64,000 bases of DNA from Candidatus Paraburkholderia kirkii (GTDB lineage Bacteria > Pseudomonadota > Gammaproteobacteria > Burkholderiales > Burkholderiaceae). The stretch lies in contig LFKV01000029.1 of NCBI GenBank assembly GCA_001189345.1, positions 21,759 through 85,758 on the forward strand. Direction: 5' to 3'. The notes under the pieces are model-generated. The model worked only from the letters and a program-made list of their open reading frames with translations. It did not search any database and was not told the DNA's origin. A program made the position numbers and the translations under genes. This document shows positions 1 through 8,859 of this stretch, in pieces (position 1 is the first letter of the stretch; each line of letters opens with the position of its first letter).

Positions 1-296
1 TAATTATCGCGCTGCAAATATGGCTGTAGGAGCGTGACGACGATCTCGGCCATCTCGTGGAGCGAACCTGTGCCCGGCAGCGGTTCCCATCGGCCGGTTT
101 GGCTGCGAAAGGCTGCACTATAACGATTCCGGGCGAGCTCGGTAAGGCGCGCCACAACAGTCGGTTCGTCATCGTCGAGACGTTTGATCAGCAGGTGCCG
201 CCCGTAGGTTTGTGTGACGATCTGCTCATGGCCGAGCAAGCTGCGCAGTTGACGCTGGAGTTCAGTCGCGTAATGCTTAGTGGGTATGGCTGGCAT
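1..296 (-). CDS. Hypothetical protein, 3' end off the window
   Basis: An open frame starts at an ATG at 296 on the minus strand and stays open for 98 codons to the window edge. It begins MPAIPTKHYATELQRQL and continues through TYGRHLLIKRLDDDEP to VVTLLQPYLQRDN. The composition is soluble and charged, with no membrane segment or signal peptide. I do not recognise the family. It lies immediately upstream of IS debris, so it may belong to an accessory or plasmid-like segment. Its codon use looks real, unlike the plus-strand frame over the same bases, which reads as a shadow. Confidence 0.45.
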   Translation of the reverse strand, partial: MPAIPTKHYATELQRQLRSLLGHEQIVTQTYGRHLLIKRLDDDEPTVVARLTELARNRYSAAFRSQTGRWEPLPGTGSLHEMAEIVVTLLQPYLQRDN

Positions 297-348
297 GTCT
301 GTCTCTCGATTACGATGTGCCCGTTTGCAACGGATAGCCCCGGAAAGT

Positions 349-552
349 TCATGTGTAGGGGCGTGCTGCCTGATTATGCTCGTGCATAAACTGCTCGGTG
401 CGCTCGCGCAGATGCGCCGTGCTGGTATGATTGGCATGGCGTAGCACCCACCGCGTATAGCGGGCAAACCACAGTTCGATCTGATTGACCCAACTCGCGT
501 GCAGCGGGGTGAAGTGGAAGTGACTGGGCCGTCTCCCGCAAAAGCCGGACAT
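349..552 (-). pseudogene. IS630-family transposase, C-terminal fragment
   Basis: The translation contains FHFTPLHASWVNQIELWFAR, the block around the last catalytic acidic residue (E of the DDE triad) of IS630-family transposases that act on TA targets. Only about 60 C-terminal residues remain; the N-terminal HTH and first two catalytic Asp are missing. It is a different lineage from the complete IS630 copies in this window, whose equivalent block reads FTPTYSSWLNQVENWFSR. The first ten codons (MSGFCG..RPS) are also found at 52606, fused to an unrelated tail. It is a relic cut off close to the insertion point of IS630 copy 1. Confidence 0.7.
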
Positions 553-562
553 GCGGTGACGC
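523..562 (-). repeat. Short dispersed repeat, copy A
   Basis: Read on the minus strand, about 38 bases here match 52595..52632 with one indel and a few substitutions. Both copies contain an ATG followed by codons for SGFCG, and both then run into unrelated sequence. The 52595 copy sits just outside the IS21 remnant. It may be an old IS terminus or the common 5' end of a mobile ORF; I cannot assign it. Confidence 0.5.
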
Positions 563-601
563 TTAAATTTTGAGGTAGTCTTCTGCCTATGTTTAAGCCT
601 A

Positions 602-1715
602 GTCCATTGCGTTATTGAATTAGCACCCTGTCTGTGTTCAGATACAGGTCATGGGTCAAAATGAACCTGACAGATATCGAACGTGAGCAACTGTTGTCGG
701 CGGCGCGCAGCCGAACGGTGCGTGCGGCGGACGTGCGACGCGCAAAGTTGATCCTGATGCTCGAGGACGGCGAATCGCGCGACAGTATCATGCGCACACT
801 GGGTTGCGATTCGCGCTTCATCGCACGCTGGTCGGGGCGCTTCCTCAGCGAGCGACTAGCCGGCATGTACGCCCGGCACCGCGGGCGGGCGCCTACGCAG
901 CCACCGGCCAAACTGGAAGCGCGGGTGCTCAAGTGCACCCTCAAGCACAAACCCGCCGACGGTTCGACACACTGGAGTAGCTACAAGCTCGCAGCAGAAC
1001 TCGGCGACGTATCGGTCTCGGCCGTGCAGCGCATCTGGCGCAAGCACGGCATCAAGCCGCAGCAGTTGGAGCGGCACATGGTCTCCAACGACCCGGACTT
1101 CGAGACCAAGGCAGCCGACGTGATCGGGCTGTACCTGAACCCGCCGGCGCACGCAGCGGTGTTCTGCGTGGACGAGAAGACCGCGATCCAGGCACTCGAT
1201 CGCAAGGACCGTATGCTGCCGCTGTCGCCCGGGCGCGCCGAGAGTCACGGCTTCGAGTACAAGCGCAACGGCACGCTCAGCCTGTTCGCGGCGTTCAATA
1301 CTGCCACCGGCGAGGTGCTGGGCAAGACGGTGGCGCGCCACACCAGCGAGCAGTTCGTGGCCTTCCTGACCGACGTCGTCGCCAGCCAGCCCAAACGCCG
1401 GGAAATCCACGCGATCTGCGACAACGTCAGCAGCCATAAGACGCAGCGGGTTGCCGACTTCCTTGATGCGCAGCGCAACGTGCACCTGCACTTCACGCCG
1501 ACCTACTCGTCGTGGCTCAACCAGGTGGAGAACTGGTTCTCGCGCATTCAGCGTGAAGTGATCGCTCGCGGCATCTTCACTTCGGTGAAGGATTGGGATC
1601 GCAAACTGATGCCGATACATCCGCGAACACAACAAGAACCCGAAACCGATCAAGTGGAAATATGACGATCCTTCGCGCCGGATTCGACCAGTGCCAATTC
1701 AATGACGCAATGGAA
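602..1715 (+). mobile_element. IS630-family insertion sequence, copy 1 (complete)
   Basis: The element is 1114 bp and flanked by TA at 600-601 and 1716-1717, the TA target duplication expected of IS630/Tc1-type elements. Its ends are imperfect inverted repeats: ccattgcgttattgaatta at the left against ccattgcgtcattgaattg at the inverted right end. It encodes one transposase. A full-length copy in opposite orientation lies at 20743..21856 and a partial copy starts at 63661. The right end stops 15 bp short of the end of the MarR gene, so that gene was not cut. Confidence 0.9.
661..1665 (+). CDS. IS630-family DDE transposase
   Basis: About 334 residues from the ATG at 661; a GTG at 634 is also in frame. 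An N-terminal HTH/homeodomain-like part (residues 1-110) is followed by the DDE catalytic core with FCVDEKT, ICDNVSSH and WLNQVENWF, which hold the three acidic residues. The C-terminus is probably altered: an extra C near 1612 shifts the frame so the protein ends ...TDQVEI at 1665, whereas the other frame continues through RYIREHNKNPKPIKW to a stop at 1701. The same extra base is present in copy 2. The change lies after all catalytic residues, so activity may survive. Confidence 0.85.
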   Translation: MNLTDIEREQLLSAARSRTVRAADVRRAKLILMLEDGESRDSIMRTLGCDSRFIARWSGRFLSERLAGMYARHRGRAPTQPPAKLEARVLKCTLKHKPADGSTHWSSYKLAAELGDVSVSAVQRIWRKHGIKPQQLERHMVSNDPDFETKAADVIGLYLNPPAHAAVFCVDEKTAIQALDRKDRMLPLSPGRAESHGFEYKRNGTLSLFAAFNTATGEVLGKTVARHTSEQFVAFLTDVVASQPKRREIHAICDNVSSHKTQRVADFLDAQRNVHLHFTPTYSSWLNQVENWFSRIQREVIARGIFTSVKDWDRKLMPIHPRTQQEPETDQVEI

Positions 1716-1731
1716 TAGGCTGGCGGTTCGC

Positions 1732-2235
1732 TCAGATTTCCTCATCTCCCTCCGTCCGCGCCGCATCATCCAGCTTCTTCATGTTGTCGAGCAGCTTGAG
1801 CAGGTAATGCAGCGTGTGCGTGACGTCATCGATGGAAAAGTCCTTCAGCACTTCCTCGTAGTAACCGTGAATCTTCGGCGTCGCCTGCTGCGTCCACAGC
1901 CTGCGGCCCGGCTCCGTCATGGTGATGAGTCGCGAACGGCGGTCGCGGCTATCCGCGCTCACGCGCACGTGGCCGTCGCGTTCCATCCGACTCACGAGTC
2001 CGGACAGGTTCTGCCGGCTCACCATCAGATACCGCGCCAGATCTCCGACGCTCATGCCTCCTTCAGCCTCCGGCCGCGAGAGCGCGCCCAGCACGGTCCA
2101 CTGCTGCGTCGTCAGGCCCTCCGTTTCCACCGCGCGGCTTCCGGTTTTATGCAACATATTGGCGCACTGATACAAACGGAAGAACAGCCGGTTGGCGAGC
2201 TCCAGCTTTGCCGCCGTATTTTTTGCTGAAACCAA
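1732..2235 (-). CDS. badR: MarR-family regulator of the adjacent CoA-ester catabolic genes (BadR-like)
   Basis: The protein is 167 residues, typical MarR length, with a winged helix at about 50-115 (VGDLARYLMVSRQNLSGLV as recognition region, then the DSRDRRSR wing). It is intact. It is divergent from a badH-badI-aliB-aliA-like cluster, the arrangement in which BadR represses cyclohexanecarboxylate degradation in Rhodopseudomonas and is relieved by a CoA-ester intermediate. That role is inferred from family and position. A 20-bp perfect palindrome in the divergent gap is the likely operator. All its presumed targets are broken, so it may now be an orphan. Confidence 0.85.
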   Translation of the reverse strand: MVSAKNTAAKLELANRLFFRLYQCANMLHKTGSRAVETEGLTTQQWTVLGALSRPEAEGGMSVGDLARYLMVSRQNLSGLVSRMERDGHVRVSADSRDRRSRLITMTEPGRRLWTQQATPKIHGYYEEVLKDFSIDDVTHTLHYLLKLLDNMKKLDDAARTEGDEEI

Positions 2236-2287
2236 GGGATTCTCCTAATCGGGTTGCGCTTGTCATCGCCGGAAGGTGTTTTTAGTA

Positions 2288-2307
2288 TACGTCAATATAT
2301 TGACGTA
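2288..2307. promoter_or_regulatory. Perfect 20-bp palindrome, probable MarR/BadR operator
   Basis: The sequence tacgtcaatatattgacgta equals its own reverse complement. It lies 53 bp upstream of the MarR start and about 67 bp upstream of badH, in an AT-rich stretch of an otherwise GC-rich gap. Size and position fit a MarR dimer site controlling both divergent units. Confidence 0.75.
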
Positions 2308-2374
2308 ATTACGCGGCGCGAGCGCTATGTTCGATGGCCGCAATGGTAACCCCTGACCATTCACGGAGAAGACT

Positions 2375-3142
2375 GTGCAAAGACTGCAAGGCAAGACGGC
2401 GATCGTCACGGGCGGTGGCGGCGGCATCGGCGGAGCGACGTGCCGCCGGTTCGCGGCGGAAGGCGCGCGCGTCGCGGTGCTGGATCGGTCGCTCGACGCC
2501 GCGGAAAAAGTGCGCGACGGCATTCGCGAAGCGGGCGGCGTCGCCGAGGCAATCCGTTGCGACATCACGAGTCGCCCGGACGTCGACGCCGCCGTCGCAT
2601 CGACCGAAGCGCGACCTCGGTCCCGTTGACGTGCTCGTGAACAACGCCGGCTGGGACGTATCAGGCCGTTCACGAAGACCGAGCCGAGCCAGTGGGAGCG
2701 TCTCATCGCGATCAATCTGACGGGCGCGCTGCATCTGCATCACGCGGTGCTGCCGCGCATGGCCGAGCGCAAGTCGGGACGCATCGTCAACATCGCCTCG
2801 GACGCGGCGCGCGTCGGGTCTTCCGGCGAGGCCGTCTATGCGGCGTGCAAGGGCGGCCTGGTGTCGTTCCCCAAGACCATCGCGCGCGAGCACGCGCGTC
2901 ACGGCATCACGGTCAACGTCGTATGCCCCGGTCCGACCGATACCGCGCTCTTCGCCGAATACAAGGAAGGCGCGGGCAATCCCGAGAAGCTCCTGGAAGC
3001 CTTCCAGCGCTCGATTCCGCTGGGCCGCATCGGCCAGCCCGACGACCTGCCGGGCGCGATCATCTTCTTCGCGAGCGACGACGCGCGCTACATCACGGGC
3101 CAGGTGCTGAGCGTATCCGGCGGCCTGACGATGGCCGGCTGA
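2375..3142 (+). pseudogene. badH: 2-hydroxycyclohexanecarboxyl-CoA dehydrogenase-like SDR, frameshifted
   Basis: A short-chain dehydrogenase of about 255 residues. Visible motifs are TGGGGGIGGA (NAD binding, residues 11-20), VLVNNAGWD, the catalytic YAACKGG and a C-terminal GQVLSVSGGLTMAG. The reading frame is lost near 2605 and regained near 2660, so only the LGPVDVLVNNAGWD segment is out of frame. The start at 2375 and the stop at 3142 share a frame. Two compensating single-base indels remove or scramble about 20 residues just before the active site. It is the first gene of the catabolic cluster. Confidence 0.8.
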
Positions 3143-3167
3143 ACCGATCGAGGACAAGGACCCCGTC

Positions 3168-3950
3168 ATGAACTACGAAGACATCCTCTACGAAGTGCGC
3201 AACGGTGCCGTGTGGGATCACCATCAACCGTCCCGAGAAGATGAACGCGTTTCGCGGACGCACCTGCGACGAGCTCATCCACGCGATCAATCGCGCGGGC
3301 TATTCGCGGGAGATCGGCGTGATCGTGCTCGCGGGCGCGGGCGACAAGGCGTTCTGCACCGGCGGCGACCAGTCCGCGCATGAAGGGCAGTACGACGGCC
3401 GCGGCACCATCGGCTTGCCGATGGAAGAGCTGCACAACGCGATCCGCGACGTGCCCAAGCCCGTGTGATCGCGCGCGTGCAGGGCTACGCGGTCGGCGGC
3501 GGCAATGTGCTGTGCACGATCTGCGACTTCACCATCGCCTCGGAGAAGGCCGTGTTCGCGCAGGCGGGCCCGAAGGTCTGCTCGGTCGACCCGGGCTACG
3601 GCACGGTGTTCCTCGCGCGCGTGGTCGGCGAGAAGAAGGCGCGCGAGATCTGGTATCTGTGCCGCCGCTATCCGGCCTCCGAGGCGCTCGCGATGGGCCT
3701 CGTCAACGCGGTCGTCCCGCACGAGCAGCTCGACGCCGAAGTACGGAGATGGTGCGACGAAATCATGGAGAAGAGCCCGACGGCGATCGCCATCGCGAAG
3801 CGCTCGTTCAACATGGATATGGCGCATCAGGCGGGCATCGCGGGCATGGGCATGTACGCGCTCAGGCTCTATTACGACACCGAGGAATCGCGCGAAGGCG
3901 TCAGAGCCTTCCAGGAAAAGCGCAAGCCGGATTTCCGGCGCTACGCGAAA
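3168..3950 (+). pseudogene. badI: 2-ketocyclohexanecarboxyl-CoA hydrolase-like crotonase, frameshifted and stopless
   Basis: A crotonase-fold protein of about 260 residues (MNYEDILYEVRNGAVW, then INRPEKMNAF, CTGGDQS, VQGYAVGGGNVL). BadI opens the ring of 2-ketocyclohexanecarboxyl-CoA to pimelyl-CoA by a Dieckmann-type hydrolysis. An extra G near 3213 and an extra dinucleotide near 3465 break the frame. The natural end is ...FRRYAK at 3950, but an A appears lost from the TAA, so the frame runs through the 15-bp gap in frame into the next gene's ATG at 3966. It is the second gene of the cluster. Confidence 0.8.
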
Positions 3951-3965
3951 TACCGGGGCGACGCC

Positions 3966-5112
3966 ATGAATCCCTATCTCGATGAAGACCTCGTCGCGCT
4001 CGGCGAACACGCGCGCCGCTTTGCTTGGGGACGCATCGCGCCCGGCTTCGAGGCGCGCGATACCACGTGCACGCTCGATCGCGAACTCATGCTCGAAATG
4101 GGACAGATGGGGTTCATCGCGCCGGAGCTGCCGGAGGAGTACGGCGGGCAGGGGCTCGGCTGCCTAGCGGCGGGCGTCATTCACGAAGAGATCGCGCGCG
4201 GATCTGAGCCTCTCGTACGTCAACCTGCTGGCATCGCTCAACGGGCAGATTCTCGCACATCACGCCGCGCCGGACATCGCGCGTCCCTGGTTCGAAAGAC
4301 TGACTCAGGGACGCGCGCTGCTGGCCATCGCGCTGACCGAGCCGCGCGGCGGCTCGGATGCCGCGAACCTGCGTCTGCGCATGGAGCGCGTCGGCGATCA
4401 CTACGTCCTCAACGGCGAGAAGACGTCGATCTCGGCGGCCGATCAGGCCGATGCGGCCATCGTGTTCGCGCGCACCGGCAGCGTCGAGGACGGCGCGCGC
4501 GGCGTCTCGGCGGTGCTCGTGCCGATGGATCTGCCGGGCATCACGCGCAATCGCTTCGATTGTCACGGGCAGCGCGAGATCGACCGTGGCTCGATCTTCT
4601 TCGAGAACGTGCGGGTGCCCGCCGATCATCAGCTGGGCGACGAAAGCAAGGGCTTCGTGCAGGTGATGCAGGGCTTCGATTTCTCGCGCGCGCTGATCGG
4701 CTTGCAGGTGCTCGCGGTCGCGAAGGCGAGCCTCGAGGAGACGTGGGAATACGTCGCGCAGCGCGAGGCGTTCGGCAAGCCGCTCTCGGCGTTTCAGGGC
4801 GTGTCGCATCCGCTCGCCGAATACGAGACCCAGGTCGAGGCGGCGCGCCTCCTCTGCCTGCAGACGCTCTGGCTCAAGGACCGTGGCCTGCCGCACACCG
4901 CCGAGGCCGCGATGTGCAAGTGGTGGGGCCCGAAGCTCGCGTACGACGCGGTGCATCAATGGCTGCTGTCGTTCGGGCATGGCGGCTACGATCGCGGACC
5001 GATGGAGCAGCGCTTGCGCGACGTGCTCAGCCAGATCGGCGACGGCACCGCGCAGATCATGAAGACGATCATCGCCCGCACGCGCGCGGGGCGCGATGCG
5101 GTTCCGGCGTGA
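3966..5112 (+). pseudogene. aliB: Cyclohexanecarboxyl-CoA dehydrogenase-like acyl-CoA dehydrogenase, frameshifted
   Basis: About 380 residues of an acyl-CoA dehydrogenase: N-terminal MGQMGFIAPELPEEYGGQG, middle TEPRGGSDAANL and a C-terminal helical domain ending IARTRAGRDAVPA. One base is missing near 4203 (after HEEIARG, before DLSLSYVNLLAS), which separates the N-terminal 80 residues from the rest. From context it oxidises cyclohexanecarboxyl-CoA to the 1-ene, feeding BadH/BadI. Because badI has lost its stop, the N-terminal part would be made only as a BadI fusion or from its own start. Confidence 0.8.
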
Positions 5113-5139
5113 AGCACTTCAGACCATCGGGGACAGCTT

Positions 5140-6848
5140 ATGGATTTCGACGCCGTTCTGATTCCGGCAAGACGCGCCGATAGCATCGCCCGCGGATACT
5201 GGCACGACCGCACCGTCAACGACGATCTCGACGCATGGGCCGGGCGCTGTCCCGACAAGATCGCGCTCACGGCCTTCGAGGCGGAAAGCGGCACGACGAC
5301 GCGCTTCACGTATCGCGAGATGGCGTCGATGGCCGATCGCATCGCGGTGGGTCTCGCGCGGCTCGGCGTCGGGAACCACGACGTCGTATCGATGCAATGC
5401 CCAACTGGTGGCAGTTCACGCTGACCTATCTGGCGTGCTCGCGTATCGGCGCGGTGGTCAATCCGCTGATGCCTATCTTTCGCGAGCGCGAGCTTGCGTT
5501 CATGCTGGCCCACAGCGAGAACAAGGTGCTGATCGTGCCGCGCGTGTTTCGCGGCTTCGATTTCGGGCAGATGGCGACGAATCTGCAAGCGAGCCTGCCT
5601 CGGCTGGAGCATGTCGTCGTAATTGGCGGCAAGGACGCCGGCAGCTTCGAAGCGCTTCTCAGCGAGCCTGCATGGGAGCGCGAACCCGATGCGCGCGAGA
5701 TCCTGACGCGGCATCGTCCCGGCCCCGACGACGTCACGCAACTGCTCTACACGTCGGGCACGACGGGCGAGCCCAAGGGCGTGATGCACACGGCGAACAC
5801 GCTGATGTCGAACATTCGCCCCTATGCCGACGCCATGCGCCTCGGCCCCGACGATGTCGTGCTGATGGCCTCGCCGATGGCGCATCAGACCGGCTTCATG
5901 TATGGCCTCATGAGCCGGTCATGCTCGGCGCGAACGCGGTGTTGCAGGACATCTGGCAGCCGAGGACGGCGGCTGCGCTGATCGAGAGCGAGCGCGTGAG
6001 CTTCACGATGGCCTCGACCGTGTTCCTGACCGACCTCGCCGACGCGCTCGGCGACAGCGGACGGTCCGTGCCGACGCTGCGCGTTTTCCTGTGCGCGTGC
6101 GCGCCGATTCCCGGTCCGCTCGTCGAGAAGGCGCGCGCGGCGCTCGGCGCGAAGATCGTGCCGGCGTGGGGCATGACGGAGATGGGCGCGGTCACCCTGA
6201 CGCGTCTTGATGACGACGAACGCGCCTTCGCGACCGACGGCCGTCCTCTGCCGGGCGTCGAAGTGCGAGTGGTCGACGCATGCGATGCGCCGTTGCCGGC
6301 CGGCACGGTGGGGCGCCTGCTGGTACGCTCGTGCTCGAGCTTCGGCGGCTATCTGCATCGCGCGCATCTCAACGCGACCGATCCGCACGGCTGGTTCGAT
6401 ACCGGCGATCTCGCGTATCTCGACGCGCGGCTATATCCGCATCAGCGGGCGCAGCAAGGACGTGATCATTCGCGGGGGAGAGAACATTCCGGTGGTGGAG
6501 ATCGAGGCGCTCCTGTATCGGCATCCCGCGATCGCGGCGGCGGTGCTCGTCGCCTATCCCGACGAGCGTCTCGGCGAGCGCGCGTGCGCGGTCGTCGTCA
6601 GCAAGCCGGGCGAGTACATCGATCTGCCGTCGATCGCCGGCTTTCTCAAAGCGCACAAGGTCGCGATGCAATACATTCCGGAGCGCCTGCTCGTGTGCGA
6701 CAGCCTGCCCACGACGCCCTCCGGCAAGGTACAGAAGTTCAAGCTGCGCGAGTGGCTGCGCGAAGGCGAATCGCAACAGGAAGCACGACGATGGAGGCGC
6801 GACCTGCCGTCGAGGAAACCGTCGGGCGCGTCGGCGTCATCGCGCTGA
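5140..6848 (+). pseudogene. aliA: Cyclohexanecarboxylate-CoA ligase-like AMP-forming ligase, frameshifted
   Basis: An ANL-superfamily ligase of about 550 residues. The AMP-binding signature LLYTSGTTGEPKGV is near residue 200, WGMTEMGAV follows, then WFDTGDLAYLD and the C-terminal hinge GRSKDVIIRGGENIP, with TTPSGKVQKFK at the end holding the catalytic Lys. Frames break near 5400, 5915 and 6430. It would activate the acid for the dehydrogenase encoded just upstream. An ATG for the next gene lies inside its 3' end at 6791. Specificity for cyclohexanecarboxylate rests on the cluster, not on sequence alone. Confidence 0.8.
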
Positions 6849-6853
6849 ACCGG
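6791..6853 (+). pseudogene. Enoyl-CoA hydratase N-terminal stub
   Basis: The first 20 codons read MEARPAVEETVGRVGVIALN, the beta-strand start of a crotonase (BadK-like position in such clusters). Homology stops at about 6853. The bases that follow belong to the 3' side of the convergent gene at 6900..7563, so a deletion has fused the two. No active site remains. Confidence 0.55.
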
Positions 6854-6899
6854 CAGTGGCAGCTGAAGGCGCGCCGGCATCACGGCCGAAGGGTCGGGG

Positions 6900-7563
6900 A
6901 ACAGGTAATTGATGGGCGAAGTCGGCACCCCGCCGCCTGCGATATTTTCGACCCCATTTCGTCACGGGCTGGGCGTGCGCGTTCGCGCAGAAGTGATCGA
7001 ACTCGAACCACGCTTCCTCATAGTCGCCTTCGCGGGCGAGCTCGAACTGCCTGCCGCGGGTCGCGCACGACGCAAGATTCATGAACTGCATCAGAATCGG
7101 CCGGCATGCATGGCCAATGTAAGCGTCCGCTTCCTCTCTCGGCCGCTCGTTCGCCGCGCAGAGCATCTGACGCCACGCGAGTATCGTCTCGCGGCAGGCG
7201 TTGCATTGCGCATCGCCCGCGATGAGCGCGCTTGCTTCCAGAACCGCGATCGCAAGCTCCTCGAATTTCGCGAGTTTGATCCATGCTGCGCGCGTGAGCG
7301 AGTCCGCCGTGCCGCCGTCCAGGTCGACGGATGGATCGAGCGCCGCGCCGGCCGTCTCGGAGACGGCTCAACCTTCATAACAATGCCTTCCTCGTGCAGC
7401 ATGACGCGTGCGCCGAAATCCGCGACGAGCATCGCGAGGCGGCATCCCCGCCCATGCTCATGTCCTGAAGCCAGGCTTCGTCCGACGTTCGCAGCGCCGC
7501 GGCGATTTCCTCGCGCGCATCGGCGAACCAGCGGCTCTGGGCAAACCCTTCGATTCGACTCAT
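6900..7563 (-). pseudogene. Conserved hypothetical protein, frameshifted
   Basis: An ATG at 7563 opens MSRIEGFAQSRWFADAREE and runs to about residue 40. Homologous-looking text then continues in other frames as RLAMLVADFGARVMLHEEG, TRAAWIKLAKFEELAIAV, GDAQCNACRETIL and EEADAYIGHACRPILMQF to about 6900. Together this is a soluble, mostly helical protein of roughly 220 residues with several Cys. At least two frameshifts (near 7440 and 7370) separate the pieces. I do not recognise the family. It is divergent from frmA, and its 3' end abuts the enoyl-CoA hydratase deletion junction. Confidence 0.5.
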
Positions 7564-7738
7564 GGCGTCCTCTCGACGCGAGCGGGGAACGATTAGCTTA
7601 ACGCGCACGCGTGAACCTTGCGCGCACCGAGCTTCGGCCAACATGCACTGCATTTTCGCCAGCGCGAGCGCGGATCCTGCCGCTGCCGGCCGGCGTGACC
7701 GATGATTCGTCCAATCGAAAACCGAGTGACAAGGAAAC

Positions 7739-8845
7739 ATGAAAACACGAGCCGCCATTGCATGGGAAGCCGGAAAACCTCTGACGATCGAGGAAGTCGA
7801 TCTCGAAGGCCCGCGCGCGGGTGAAGTGCTGATCGAAGTCAAGGCGACGGGCATTTGCCATACCGATTACTACACGCTGTCCGGCGCGGATCCCGAAGGC
7901 ATTTTTCCGGCGATTCTCGGGCACGAGGGGGCGGGCGTGGTCGTGGACGTCGGGCCGGGCGTCGGCACGCTGAAGAAGGGCGATCACGTCATTCCGCTCT
8001 ACACGCCGGAGTGCCGCCAGTGCAAGTTCTGCCTGTCGCGCAAGACCAATCTCTGTCAGGCGATTCGCGCCACGCAGGGCCGTGGCCTGATGCCCGATGC
8101 GACCTCGCGCTTTTCGCTCGATGGCAAGCCGCTGTTCCACTACATGGGCACGTCGACGTTTTCCAACTACATCGTGGTACCGGAGATCGCGGTGGCGAAG
8201 GTGCGCGAGGACGCGCCGTTCGACAAGATCTGCTACATCGGCTGCGGCGTGACGACGGGCGTGGGTGCGGTCGTGTATTCGGCAAAGGTGGAGGCGGGCG
8301 CGAACGTGGTCGTGTTCGGTCTGGGCGGCATCGGGCTGAACGTGATTCAGGGCGCGAAGATGGTCGGCGCGGACAGGATCATCGGCGTCGACATCAATCC
8401 GGGGCGCGTCGAGCTGGCGAAGAAGTTCGGCATGACGCACTTCATCAACCCGAAAGAGGTCGAGAACGTCGTCGATCAAATCGTGCAACTGACCGATGGC
8501 GGCGTGGATTACTCGTTCGAATGCGTGGGTAACGTGAAGCTGATGCGTCAGGCGCTCGAATGCACGCACAAAGGCTGGGGGCAGTCGTTCATCATCGGCG
8601 TGGCGGCGGCGAGCGAGGAAATCGGCACGCGGCCGTTCCAGCTCGTCACGGGCCGCCAGTGGAAGGGCTCGGCGTTCGGCGGCGCGCGCGGGCGCACCGA
8701 CGTGCCGAAGATCGTCGACTGGTACATGGAAGGCAAGATCAACATCGACGATCTGATCACGCATCATCTGCCGCTGGAGCGCATCAACGAGGGCTTCGAG
8801 CTGATGAAGAAGGGCGAGTCGATTCGTTCCATCGTGGTCTATTGA
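7739..8845 (+). CDS. frmA: S-(hydroxymethyl)glutathione dehydrogenase / class III alcohol dehydrogenase
   Basis: The protein is 368 residues, full family length and intact. Catalytic zinc ligands are C40 (GICHTDYY), H62 (GHEGAG) and C169 (YIGCGVTTG). The structural zinc lobe has C92, C95, C98 and C106. The NAD-binding Rossmann turn is GLGGIGLN near 195. It oxidises the spontaneous formaldehyde-glutathione adduct to S-formylglutathione in the cytosol. A ribosome site (aagga) precedes the ATG. The next gene, 14 bp downstream, hydrolyses the product, so the two form a formaldehyde detoxification operon that survives in a decayed neighbourhood. Confidence 0.95.
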   Translation: MKTRAAIAWEAGKPLTIEEVDLEGPRAGEVLIEVKATGICHTDYYTLSGADPEGIFPAILGHEGAGVVVDVGPGVGTLKKGDHVIPLYTPECRQCKFCLSRKTNLCQAIRATQGRGLMPDATSRFSLDGKPLFHYMGTSTFSNYIVVPEIAVAKVREDAPFDKICYIGCGVTTGVGAVVYSAKVEAGANVVVFGLGGIGLNVIQGAKMVGADRIIGVDINPGRVELAKKFGMTHFINPKEVENVVDQIVQLTDGGVDYSFECVGNVKLMRQALECTHKGWGQSFIIGVAAASEEIGTRPFQLVTGRQWKGSAFGGARGRTDVPKIVDWYMEGKINIDDLITHHLPLERINEGFELMKKGESIRSIVVY

Positions 8846-8859
8846 GCGAGGAGGGGTTC

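Noticed and set aside
1612..1703. Programmed frameshift at the IS630 transposase C-terminus
   Set aside because: There is no slippery heptamer at the point of change (ctgatgccgatac); a fixed extra C inherited by the copies explains it better.
7598..8767. 389-codon minus-strand frame opposite frmA
   Set aside because: Antisense shadow of an intact alcohol dehydrogenase; no motifs.
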